Assembly: GCA_934728065.1 (NCBI GenBank)
Contig: CAKVDW010000002.1
Location: forward strand, 62,001-126,000
Direction of reading: 5' to 3'
DNA length: 64,000 nucleotides
From: an uncultured Campylobacter sp.
GTDB taxonomy: Bacteria; Campylobacterota; Campylobacteria; Campylobacterales; Campylobacteraceae
The position numbers and the translations under genes were made by a program. The notes below the pieces were generated by a model that worked only from the letters and a program-made list of their open reading frames with translations, did not search any database and was not told the origin of the DNA. Shown here piece after piece: positions 57,701 through 64,000 of this stretch (position 1 is the stretch's first letter; every line of letters starts with the position of its first letter).

Positions 57701-58237
57701 CCTTTCGCTAAACTCAACGGCAGCGATTTAGAACTAGGACCTGAAATGCGCTCCACAGGCGAAGTGATGGGCATAGGCAAGGATTTTGCAAACGCTTATG
57801 CTAAAAGCCAAATTTCAGCCTTTAACGACTTGCCAAAACAAGGCGCGGTTTTCATCTCTCTTAAAGACAGCGACAAGGCGCAAGCGCAAAAAATCGCTAG
57901 TGATTATGTCAAACTTGGCTTTAAGCTCATCGCCACAGGCGGCACTTGCAAGGCTATCCGCGAGGGCGGCTTTGAGTGCGAGCAGATTTATAAGATTTCT
58001 GAGGGGCGTCCAAATGTCGAGGACTTGCTCAAAAATGGCGAAATTCAACTTGTCATCAACACCAGCGATGAAAACAGCAGCAAGGACGACACCAAAAAAA
58101 TCCGCGCAAATATCATTCGCTTTAAAATCCCCTACTTTACAAACCTACGCGGCGCAAGTGCTGGGGCAAAGGCGATACAAGCCGTGCAAGATGAAAGCTA
58201 CTTGCAGATAAAGAGCTTGCAAGAACACTTAAAATAG
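54785..58237 (+). CDS. carB: Carbamoyl-phosphate synthase large subunit, with a linker insertion
   Basis: 1150 residues; makes carbamoyl phosphate from bicarbonate, ammonia (delivered by CarA) and two ATP for arginine and pyrimidine synthesis. Two homologous ATP-grasp halves are clear: first [18 protein letters not shown] and EVNPR-type [23 protein letters not shown]; second [18 protein letters not shown] and [23 protein letters not shown]. The C-terminal MGS-like allosteric domain begins near [12 protein letters not shown]. Between the halves (about residues 545-622) is an Asn/Ser-rich stretch containing an in-frame palindromic element, making the protein longer than usual. Catalysis should be unaffected because it lies in the linker. 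Confidence 0.95.
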   Translation: MPKRQDISTILLIGSGPIVIGQACEFDYSGTQAAKTLKELGYKVILINSNPATIMTDPQFADATYIEPITKDNILSIIKKERVDAILPTMGGQVALNVAMEVFESAEFKANFSEVKFLGAKPEAIKKGEDRQIFKECMKKIGMDLPKSAYAYDYDEAEKAATQIGFPLMIRASYTLGGAGSGVVYNMDEFKELASSALALSPIHEILIEESLLGWKEFEMEVIRDKNDNCIIVCSIENFDPMGVHTGDSITVAPALTLTDKEYQAMRDASFAILREIGVDTGGSNVQFAINPQNGRMIVIEMNPRVSRSSALASKATGYPIAKVATLLAVGFSLDEIKNDITLTPASFEPVIDYIVTKIPRFAFEKFPSASTTLGTAMKSVGEVMAIGSSFKESIQKALCSLERGYSGFDEIVADKNELIFKLRNPNEERLLYLAQAIREGFGVDELYELCRIDKWFLTQIKELVEFEKQIDMDILNDEKMLRLAKSMGFSDKMIANLINAKDNLELTQNDIYYTRMSLNIKPQYNEVDTCAGEFKALTPYLYSTINENSAFEGLNSNENSQNACEKTLNSSENSQSLCHFERGEESQQKSINLNRDSSLSAKAQNDKLGENSSSCANKNEPKKVMIIGGGGNRIGQGIEFDYACVHACFALNDMGVKTIMYNSNPETVSTDYDTSDILYFEPIDFEHLRGVIEREKPDGLIVHFGGQTPLKFAKRLSAFGAKIIGTSARVIDLAEDRKKFAEFINKIGINQPKNSTATSVEEAAIKASDIGYPVLVRPSYVLGGRAMRVVHNESELRLYMQEAVSVSEKAPVLIDEFLHNATELDVDAISDGVSVYVGGIMEHIEEAGVHSGDSACSLPPCNLDEKTINLVRQKTRDIALNLGVVGLLNIQFALYKNELYMIEVNPRASRTVPFVSKATGLPLAKVATRVMWQGDLKEALKFYDDYGIVGEKGGILCPKKMNFISVKEAVFPFAKLNGSDLELGPEMRSTGEVMGIGKDFANAYAKSQISAFNDLPKQGAVFISLKDSDKAQAQKIASDYVKLGFKLIATGGTCKAIREGGFECEQIYKISEGRPNVEDLLKNGEIQLVINTSDENSSKDDTKKIRANIIRFKIPYFTNLRGASAGAKAIQAVQDESYLQIKSLQEHLK
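56518..56607. repeat. Palindromic element copy B, inserted in carB
   Basis: A 90-bp element with ends TTGTCATTTTGAGC and GCTCAAAATGACAA and inner arms GCGAAGAATCTC/GAGATTCTTCGC. The centre is A+T-rich (AACAAAAAAGCATAAATTTA). It is translated in frame (CHFERGEES...[11 protein letters not shown]). It is the same family as 32908-32984. Confidence 0.82.
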
Positions 58238-58245
58238 GTAGATTT

Positions 58246-58908
58246 ATGAAATTTGGTATTTTAAAAGTTCTTTTTTTTGTCTTTTTTATGAGTGAATTTT
58301 TGCAGGGTCAAAGTCTAATCAACGATGAAATTTTGCAAAAATTAAAACTTTTCAAGGCTGATTCTTCTTATTTTATCAACGCTTTAGCTTATGCAAGCGA
58401 GGATAATTTTATGAAAACAAACATTTACGCACCTTTTGGCTTAAAAGAATGCTATTTACACGAGGATTTGCGGGAAAATTTAGATAAACTTGCCCAAATT
58501 TTGCAAGAAAAAAGGCTCAAAATCGTGTTTTATGATTGCTTTCGTCCAAACAGTGCGCAAAAAATTGCTTGGCAAAAGGTAAGCGATGAACGGTTTGTGG
58601 CAAATCCTTACAAAAGTGGCTCAAACCACAGCAGAGCCATAGCTGTTGATGTGGGTTTAGCAAATTTAAAGAGTGAAATTTTGCCTATGCCAACAAGTTT
58701 TGATGATTTTACAGCAAGGGCAAGGAGCAATTTTGCGTGCGATGAAAATGAAAAAGAAAAGTGCCAAAACAGAGAGCTTTTGAAAAAAATAATGCAAAAG
58801 GCTGGATTTAAAGTCATTAAAACTGAGTGGTGGCATTTTGAGGCTGATTTTAAGGGTTTAAACAAGAAGCAGATTAAACAAAAATACCCAATTTTAGATG
58901 TGAAGTAG
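58246..58908 (+). CDS. ddpX: D-alanyl-D-alanine dipeptidase (VanX/DdpX family)
   Basis: 220 residues with a signal peptide (cleavage after FLQGQS, about 22), so periplasmic. Zinc ligands of the VanX family are present: SNHSRAIAVD (S-x-H-x6-D) and the catalytic EWWHFE near the C-terminus; YDCFRPNSAQ is the conserved Arg loop. It hydrolyses D-Ala-D-Ala released from peptidoglycan, for recycling and not as a resistance cluster: no vanHA-like genes are near. It follows carB after 8 bases. Confidence 0.9.
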   Translation: MKFGILKVLFFVFFMSEFLQGQSLINDEILQKLKLFKADSSYFINALAYASEDNFMKTNIYAPFGLKECYLHEDLRENLDKLAQILQEKRLKIVFYDCFRPNSAQKIAWQKVSDERFVANPYKSGSNHSRAIAVDVGLANLKSEILPMPTSFDDFTARARSNFACDENEKEKCQNRELLKKIMQKAGFKVIKTEWWHFEADFKGLNKKQIKQKYPILDVK

Positions 58909-58918
58909 GGGTAAATTT

Positions 58919-59353
58919 GTGCTTTTTTTGGCTCAAACAGACACAACGGCAGGCTTTTTAAGCAAGGATGAGCAAGAGATTAACAAGGCTAAAAATAGAG
59001 CCTTAAACACGCCTTGCATACTTACAACAGCTTATTTTAGCGAGCTTTTAGGCTTCGTTCGTGTGCCAAAAGCGCATAAAAATTTGGTGAGAAAGGCAAA
59101 AAAAACAAGCTTTATTTACCCAAATTCAAAGGCGTGTCGTGTTGTTAATTGGGGCAAACACGCTGAGTTTTTGCGCAAATTTGGCTACTTTTTTTCAAGC
59201 TCAGCAAATTTGCACGGTAAGGCTTTTGACGCTGCACTCGCCCGCACAATCACCCTGCAAAATGGTGGCGAAACTGTTGATGAAATGCTTTTTGAGGGCA
59301 AACCCTCTACACTTATTAAACTTTCTCGCGACAAAAAAAAGAAAATACGGTAG
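58919..59353 (+). CDS. Sua5/YciO/YrdC-family protein, short form
   Basis: 144 residues, GTG start. It resembles the Sua5/YrdC fold (LAQTDTTAGFLSKD at the N-terminus, KKTSFIYPNSKACRVV, FFSSSANLHGKAFDAALA, DEMLFEGKPSTLIKLS). Full TsaC proteins (about 190-200 residues) make threonylcarbamoyl-AMP for tRNA t6A; this shorter chain may be a Campylobacter-specific paralogue with altered function. It follows the dipeptidase after 10 bases. Confidence 0.78.
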   Translation: MLFLAQTDTTAGFLSKDEQEINKAKNRALNTPCILTTAYFSELLGFVRVPKAHKNLVRKAKKTSFIYPNSKACRVVNWGKHAEFLRKFGYFFSSSANLHGKAFDAALARTITLQNGGETVDEMLFEGKPSTLIKLSRDKKKKIR

Positions 59354-59441
59354 CCATAAATTAAAATTTGGCACAAAACAGTGTTTCCAAAAAGTTTTCA
59401 TTCTTTTTTAAAATTATTTAAATTCTTAAAAAGGAGTGAAA

Positions 59442-59603
59442 ATGAAAGTGTTTAAAATGATAATTTTATCATTGCTTGTTTCTTGTGCTGCTTGGAATGA
59501 GTTTGCAAAACAAAGCTTTTGTTTGTTGAGCAAACAAAAATTACCAAAAAGTGATTTGAATTTTTGGATAAGACTCATCGACAAGTCAAATTTAGCGGTT
59601 TAA
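59442..59603 (+). CDS. Small putative lipoprotein, 53 residues
   Basis: ATG at 59442 after AAAAAGGAGTG, a strong ribosome site. The N-terminus KMIILSLLVSC is a lipoprotein signal with lipobox LVSC (Cys15); the mature part is about 39 residues, with a second Cys and Trp-rich ends. No homologue recognised. It lies 88 bases after the Sua5-like gene and converges on the tRNA-Glu terminator. Confidence 0.55.
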   Translation: MKVFKMIILSLLVSCAAWNEFAKQSFCLLSKQKLPKSDLNFWIRLIDKSNLAV

Positions 59604-59630
59604 AACAAAAAGAGCCTAAAGATAGGCTCT
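59604..59630 (-). terminator. Terminator of tRNA-Glu
   Basis: On the minus strand AGAGCCTA and TAGGCTCT form an 8-bp stem with loop TCTT, followed by TTTTGTTTT. Confidence 0.8.
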
Positions 59631-59665
59631 TACAAAGGAAAAACAAAACAAATGAAAACAATTTG

Positions 59666-59740
59666 TGGTGACCCATACGAGACTCGAACTCGTGTTACCG
59701 CCGTGAAAGGGCGATGTCCTAACCGCTAGACGAATGGGCC
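59666..59740 (-). tRNA. tRNA-Glu (TTC)
   Basis: 75 bases with encoded CCA (59666-59668). The acceptor GGCCCAT pairs with ATGGGTC, the anticodon loop CTTTCAC gives TTC, and the T arm is ACGAGTTCGAGTCTCGT. A terminator follows on the minus strand. The 208 bases between it and mntP hold no gene. Confidence 0.95.
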
Positions 59741-59948
59741 TTACAAAACAAAGACTTGATTATACTATTATAGGGCTTAAAAAATGCTGAATTCTTGCTT
59801 AAAAGCCTAAAATTAAATAAGATTATAAAGCGTATGAATCTTTGTTTTTTGATTTTAACAAAAATGAAGGCTTATTGTGGTAAAATCTTGCTTTAAAACA
59901 GAATTTATTTTACTTCTTTTTAAGCAAAATGATAAATAAAGGTAAATT

Positions 59949-60536
59949 ATGGGACTTTTGAGTGTTGTTTTTCTTGCTTGTGCTTTGGCTATGGACGCTT
60001 TTGCTGTATCTTTGTGTAAGGGTTTTGGAGTAAAAAAACTTGAAATAAAACACTATCTCATCGTTGGAACATATTTTGGAGGCTTTCAAGCTTTAATGCC
60101 AGCACTTGGCTATCTTTTAGGGGCAGCTTTTGCGCACTTCGTGGCACAAATTGACCACTATATAGCCTTTGTTTTACTTGTGCTTGTAGGCGCAAAGATG
60201 ATTAAAGAAAGCTTTGAAAGCCAAGAAAATGCCTGTGAGCCTTTTGAATTTAAAACTATGCTCGCACTTGCTGTGGCTACGAGTATAGATGCCTTAGCTG
60301 TTGGCGTGAGCTTCGCTTTTGTGGAGTTTTCAAACATAAATGTGTGGTATTCTATCGCTATTATAGGGATTATCACCTTTTTTATTTGTGTTTTAGGTCT
60401 AAAAATAGGACATAAGCTAGGGTGTGAAAGTGCCTTTGGCTCAAAACTTGGTAAAAAAGCTGAATTAATAGGTGGAGTTGTGCTTATCGCTTTGGGCGTG
60501 AAAATTCTCATCGAACATTTAGCCCAAATAGCTTAA
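59949..60536 (+). CDS. mntP: Manganese efflux pump MntP
   Basis: 195 residues, six transmembrane helices in two repeated halves. The repeats carry the family aspartates: [16 protein letters not shown] near the N-terminus and [17 protein letters not shown] in the second half. It exports Mn2+ to prevent toxicity. The next gene starts after four bases, so the two may be co-transcribed. No manganese riboswitch-like structure was recognised upstream. Confidence 0.92.
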   Translation: MGLLSVVFLACALAMDAFAVSLCKGFGVKKLEIKHYLIVGTYFGGFQALMPALGYLLGAAFAHFVAQIDHYIAFVLLVLVGAKMIKESFESQENACEPFEFKTMLALAVATSIDALAVGVSFAFVEFSNINVWYSIAIIGIITFFICVLGLKIGHKLGCESAFGSKLGKKAELIGGVVLIALGVKILIEHLAQIA

Positions 60537-60540
60537 AGCA

Positions 60541-61878
60541 ATGAAAATGAATTTTAGTCAAATATTTACGAGCATACATTCTTATCACAACATTCCTAAT
60601 GAAATTGATAAAATACAGCTCTTAATGGATAATAACATCACCATTAAAGCAAATTTTGAATTTAAACAAGAAAATTTATATGCAAGTTTTTATTTAAATG
60701 AGGAACTGCCCATAACAACAAAGCTTAAAGCCAAATTTGGACAGTATTTTAGCAACAATGCTTTTATTATTAAAATTAAACCGCAAATGTCTGAGGATAA
60801 ACTTATATATGAATATAAAATCATACTCAACGACATAAGCTTTTCTCATCAAAAATCAAGCCCAAAATACAATATCGCCGTGCTTAAAAAACACAAAAAT
60901 ATGCACCTCCTTGATAATATCATTGCCAATTCTCTCACAAATATAGCTTTTAATTTTTGTGGTAATAATTTTCATATATACATAGACAATAGCCTTTTAG
61001 TCATACTTTGCGAAACTCAAATGAAAGCTGATGATTTTTTAGAATATATAAATTCCATAAAAATGGCGCTTGATTTTTTAAACACTGAGTTAAGTGGTGA
61101 AATTATGTATATTTTTTCAGCAAATTTAGAAAATTTTGCCGTAAATCATTGCAAAATCATCTTGCTTGCGCCTAATGCTCGCCTTAATTTTAACATTTTT
61201 ATAGCGATGAATTATCCTATACAAGAGGCTTTAAACGGTGAAAACATAAAAATTCGCTTAAACAAAGAGGAATTTGAAAGATTATGCACGCTTATACACT
61301 CAAACACTCAGTTTAAAACAAGCATTCATTATATTTTAGAATCTTCAAAAGCAGCCCTTGAATGCGTGCTGATTTACTTAAGTGTAGCATTAGAATCTAA
61401 TGCAAAATACGCAAAAGGCGAAGAATGCTTAATGCCTAAAGATAAATTTAAAAAATTTAAAAAGCAAATTGATTGTTTTATCGATAGTGCAAAAGAATTA
61501 AATGAAAATGAAAAAAGTATTTTTAAAAATAAAATCATAAATCAAATTCCAAACAGTCTTAGCCTAAAAAGACCCTTTGAGCAAGTGAATATGACTTTAA
61601 CCGATGAAGAATTAAACATTTTGAAAAAACGAAACGCGATACTGCACGCAACGGCTATCGAGCATTCAAGCGATATAATGCAAGATGCTCTTAAATACCA
61701 AAAAGAAGCAAGAATTTTATATCTAATGCTTTATGAGTTTATATTAAAAACGATAGGATATAAAGGCTATATCATCAATATAAACAAATGGGACGAAGTT
61801 GTGGAGTTCATCAACTCTTACAATGACAAAACAAGCAACGCCATCTTTAAAGAAGACTTTGTTAAATGCTTAAAATGA
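60541..61878 (+). CDS. Uncharacterised protein with C-terminal HEPN-like RNase motif
   Basis: 445 residues, very A+T-rich. The first roughly 240 residues are strand-rich (NNITIKANFEFKQENLYASFYL, YEYKIILNDISF, NNFHIYIDNSLLVILCE). The remainder is helical and carries KKRNAILHATAIEH near 362: Arg364-Asn365 and His369 make the RN-x3-H form of the R-x4-6-H catalytic motif of HEPN ribonucleases, followed by two helices as the fold expects. A beta-rich N-domain plus HEPN tail recalls ApeA-type anti-phage proteins, but this is inference from a short motif. It starts 4 bases after mntP; no antitoxin-like partner is adjacent. Confidence 0.6.
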   Translation: MKMNFSQIFTSIHSYHNIPNEIDKIQLLMDNNITIKANFEFKQENLYASFYLNEELPITTKLKAKFGQYFSNNAFIIKIKPQMSEDKLIYEYKIILNDISFSHQKSSPKYNIAVLKKHKNMHLLDNIIANSLTNIAFNFCGNNFHIYIDNSLLVILCETQMKADDFLEYINSIKMALDFLNTELSGEIMYIFSANLENFAVNHCKIILLAPNARLNFNIFIAMNYPIQEALNGENIKIRLNKEEFERLCTLIHSNTQFKTSIHYILESSKAALECVLIYLSVALESNAKYAKGEECLMPKDKFKKFKKQIDCFIDSAKELNENEKSIFKNKIINQIPNSLSLKRPFEQVNMTLTDEELNILKKRNAILHATAIEHSSDIMQDALKYQKEARILYLMLYEFILKTIGYKGYIININKWDEVVEFINSYNDKTSNAIFKEDFVKCLK

Positions 61879-61883
61879 GTGCA

Positions 61884-63404
61884 TTAATCTTTGTTTAAAG
61901 CCTCATTTATAGCCTTAGCGCACTCTATGCCGTCTTTTATCGCCCACACGACAAGGCTTTGTCCCATTCTTGCGTCTCCACAAGCATAAATTTGCGCCCC
62001 CAAGCCTTTGTGAGATGAATTTTCGCCCTTGCAAGATGATTTATCCGCACAAGCCTTTGTCAAAGAGCGTTTTGCTAGATAATTTTTCGTTAAAATGTTG
62101 TGTTTTTCGTCAAATTCCACGCCAAAATTCGTCCCCACTTCGTTTTCACAGCCCTCAAAGCCCATCGCTAAAAGCACCAAGTCCGCTTTATACTCTTTCT
62201 CACTGCCTTTAATCTCCACATTTATGGGCTTTCCGTCCTTAAATTCTCGCTTTAAGTCGCTAGCGATGACGCCTACAAGCTTGCCATTTTGCTCCACAAA
62301 GCCTTTTGTGAGCTTTTGATACTGCCTTATGTCCTTGCCATACTCACAAATGGCTTCTTCAAGCCCATAGTCCGTGCTAAAAATGTCAGCTTTTAGGGGC
62401 CAAGGGTTGTTTTCCGCCCGATTTAAAGGGCGTTTGGGGCTTCGCTCAAAGCGCGTTATGCTCTTTGCACCCTGCCTGATAGCCACCGCCACACAATCCA
62501 CGCTCGTGTCTCCGCTGCCGATGACAAGGACATTTTTGCCCTTTGCCAGCTCGCCGCCCTTGCCTTTTTCAAGCAAATGCCTTGTGTTTGCCCTTAAAAA
62601 ATCCACCGCGAACATTATATTTTGGTTATCTCGCCCTTTGAGCTTTAAGTCTATGGGCTTGCTCGCGCCCACAGCAAGCACCACAGCGTCAAATTCTTTG
62701 ATGAGTTTGTCCGCTTTTGCTTTGCTGTCAATGTTTTGATTTGTCTTAAATTCCACTCCGCTTTGCTCTAAAAGTTTCACACGCCGTTCAATCACGCTTT
62801 TTTCAAGCTTCATATCAGGTATGCCAAACATCAAAAGCCCGCCCACTCGCTCATCGCGCTCAAACACGCTTACCTTAAATCCGCGCAAATTCAAAGCCCA
62901 AGCACAAGCAAGCGCGGCTGGTCCGCTGCCTACGATAGCCACTTTTTTGCCGTTTTGTTTTTTCGCCTTTTCGCCCTTAACAAAGCCCGACTTAAAGGCG
63001 TTTTCGATGATGGCAAGTTCGTTTGCCTTTATGCTGACACTTCCTGAATTTATGGCGCAAACACAGCTATCTTCGCAAGGTGCTGGGCAAACTCGTCCTG
63101 TAAATTCAGGGAAAGGGTTTGTCAAGGATAAGCGCTCATAGGCTTCTTGCCAGCTGCCTTTGTATAAGGCGTCATTAAATTCTGGGATTAGGTTTTTGAG
63201 CGGACAGCCGATTTCTTTGCCCGCGCTAATGATGCCCACTTGACAAAACGGCACACCGCAGTTCATACAACGGCTTGCTTGAATTTGCACGCTTTGCTCG
63301 CTTGGCAAGCTCACAAACTCCTTGTAGTCCTTTATGCGCTCCTTTGGCGCTCTTTTGGCTAAATTTTCGCGTTTAAAATCCAAAAATCCTCTCGGGTTAC
63401 CCAT
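61884..63404 (-). CDS. gltD: Glutamate synthase small (beta) subunit
   Basis: 506 residues. An N-terminal Fe-S domain (CMNCGVPFCQVG, CPLKNLIPEFND, CPAPCEDSC) is followed by two Rossmann motifs (VAIVGSGPAALACAWAL for FAD, VLVIGSGDTSVDCVAVA for NADPH) and a C-terminal GDARMGQSLVVWAIKDG. It passes electrons from NADPH to the large subunit for glutamate formation. It ends 5 bases from the convergent HEPN-motif gene; the upstream gene is the Cj0008-like protein, matching the C. jejuni gltB-Cj0008-gltD order. Confidence 0.95.
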   Translation of the reverse strand: MGNPRGFLDFKRENLAKRAPKERIKDYKEFVSLPSEQSVQIQASRCMNCGVPFCQVGIISAGKEIGCPLKNLIPEFNDALYKGSWQEAYERLSLTNPFPEFTGRVCPAPCEDSCVCAINSGSVSIKANELAIIENAFKSGFVKGEKAKKQNGKKVAIVGSGPAALACAWALNLRGFKVSVFERDERVGGLLMFGIPDMKLEKSVIERRVKLLEQSGVEFKTNQNIDSKAKADKLIKEFDAVVLAVGASKPIDLKLKGRDNQNIMFAVDFLRANTRHLLEKGKGGELAKGKNVLVIGSGDTSVDCVAVAIRQGAKSITRFERSPKRPLNRAENNPWPLKADIFSTDYGLEEAICEYGKDIRQYQKLTKGFVEQNGKLVGVIASDLKREFKDGKPINVEIKGSEKEYKADLVLLAMGFEGCENEVGTNFGVEFDEKHNILTKNYLAKRSLTKACADKSSCKGENSSHKGLGAQIYACGDARMGQSLVVWAIKDGIECAKAINEALNKD

Positions 63405-63406
63405 TT

Positions 63407-64000
63407 TTACTCCTCTTTGTTGATATTTTTGTCTTTAAGGTATTTTTCTAGCTCATCGCCCAAAATCTTGTCATATTTGGCTTTGGCTATCCTTTCAGGG
63501 TCGTTTGTTTGTATGTCTTTATTGACATTTGTGATAAATTCTTTAAAATCCTTATTTTTTCTTATAAGCATATCAAGCGTGTCAATGTCTAGTTCTTTGC
63601 TTTTAGCCTCAAATTTAATCTCATCACTTTTAAGCTCTATCACGCCTATGCCAAAGCTCGCATTAAGCCTTGCTAGCTCGTTTTGCACCTCATCATCATC
63701 TTTTATCTCATAAGCGACTAAATACCCCTCGTTCGCCCAGCTCGAATTTGAAACAGCTTGAAAATAGCACTCTTTAAGATTAGCGTTGTTGATGAATTTT
63801 TTTAGCTCAAAAGAGTAAATTTTATAGCTTGGATTGCTTAAATTTTGGAGCAAATCAAGGGTGTTTTTGTCAAAATCCTCAAAAGGAAAATGAATGCCTA
63901 CAATGTCAGGGTGTATCCACTCGTTTAAGCCTTTGTTAGTGTTTTTGCTCGTGTTGGCGTTGATGGTTTTGCAGTAAAGATTAAATCTTTCATCATTTGC
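63407..64000 (-). CDS. Conserved hypothetical protein, Cj0008-like, 3' part (partial)
   Basis: The frame is open to the window edge, giving about 197 C-terminal residues (from ANDERFNLYCKTIN to KDKNINKEE). The stretch NEWIHPDIVGIHFPFEDF followed by YKIYSFELKKFINNANLKECYFQAVSNSSWANEGYLVA resembles the C-terminal domain of HrgA/COG2958-type proteins, an uncharacterised family sometimes linked to restriction loci. It is placed between gltB and gltD in C. jejuni. It ends two bases before gltD starts. Function unknown. Confidence 0.7.
   Translation of the reverse strand, partial: ANDERFNLYCKTINANTSKNTNKGLNEWIHPDIVGIHFPFEDFDKNTLDLLQNLSNPSYKIYSFELKKFINNANLKECYFQAVSNSSWANEGYLVAYEIKDDDEVQNELARLNASFGIGVIELKSDEIKFEAKSKELDIDTLDMLIRKNKDFKEFITNVNKDIQTNDPERIAKAKYDKILGDELEKYLKDKNINKEE

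Noticed and set aside
58246..58908. Vancomycin-resistance function for the VanX-type dipeptidase
   Set aside because: A signal peptide and the absence of vanH/vanA-like ligase genes point to peptidoglycan recycling, not resistance.
60541..61878. Toxin-antitoxin pair with the HEPN-motif protein as toxin
   Set aside because: No small nucleotidyltransferase-like (MNT) or other antitoxin gene is adjacent; mntP upstream is a manganese exporter and gltD is convergent.

Overview
The window looks like a chromosomal segment of a Campylobacter species from the broad C. jejuni/upsaliensis group. The evidence is the low G+C, the poly-G contingency tracts, and genera-typical genes: a DUF2920 protein, a cts DNA-uptake cluster, a CfbpA-type iron-binding protein, a Por-type pyruvate oxidoreductase and a gltD/Cj0008-like pair. 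Species cannot be fixed from sequence reading alone. Nearly all genes are ordinary chromosomal ones. No rRNA operon, insertion sequence, prophage or CRISPR array was seen, and no gene-free stretch exceeds about 300 bases.

Layout. 1-4160: tandem nhaA antiporters, an NlpC/P60 lipoprotein, murI, dgkA, ruvC and a conserved hypothetical. 4177-7574: a three-gene sugar-activation/transfer cassette (glycosyltransferase, HAD phosphatase, nucleotidyltransferase-kinase fusion) lying between tRNA-Val/Ala and tRNA-Ser. 7769-14602: tRNA-Met, rnc, aroC, then dnaA-dnaN-gyrB with a likely replication origin between dnaA and dnaN. 14779-24888: coaE, purM, two LOS-type glycosyltransferases, an SbmA/BacA transporter, a DUF2920 esterase-like protein and a D-lactate dehydrogenase. 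25000-28390: selC, an iron-binding protein and a TonB receptor. 28387-34827: rnhA, a LapB-like TPR protein and a very large S6-type serine-protease autotransporter.

35079-43653 is an accessory redox/aldehyde block: zinc alcohol dehydrogenase, two NmlR/AdhR-like MerR regulators (both with a Cys at position 54), three aldo-keto reductases (one intact, one frameshifted, one truncated), a cupin, a cytochrome P460-like protein, an MFS transporter and an acetyltransferase. Four promoters here have the MerR signature, a 19-bp spacer with a dyad centred at spacer position 7, in three sequence types. A 78-bp upstream block is duplicated 3.75 kb away.

43888-54584: yedF-selD, ctsX/P/D/R-like genes, a second TonB receptor and por. 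54785-64000: carB, a VanX-type dipeptidase, a Sua5-like protein, a small lipoprotein, tRNA-Glu, mntP, a protein with a HEPN RNase motif, gltD and the 3' part of a Cj0008-like gene.

The most striking theme is switching. Five poly-G tracts (G11, G12, G12, G8, G10) lie in surface or uptake genes, and in four of them the count seen here puts the reading frame OFF. A second theme is a family of palindromic elements inserted in frame in two coding sequences (the autotransporter and carB). The least explained gene is the HEPN-motif protein at 60541-61878, which could be a defence RNase.
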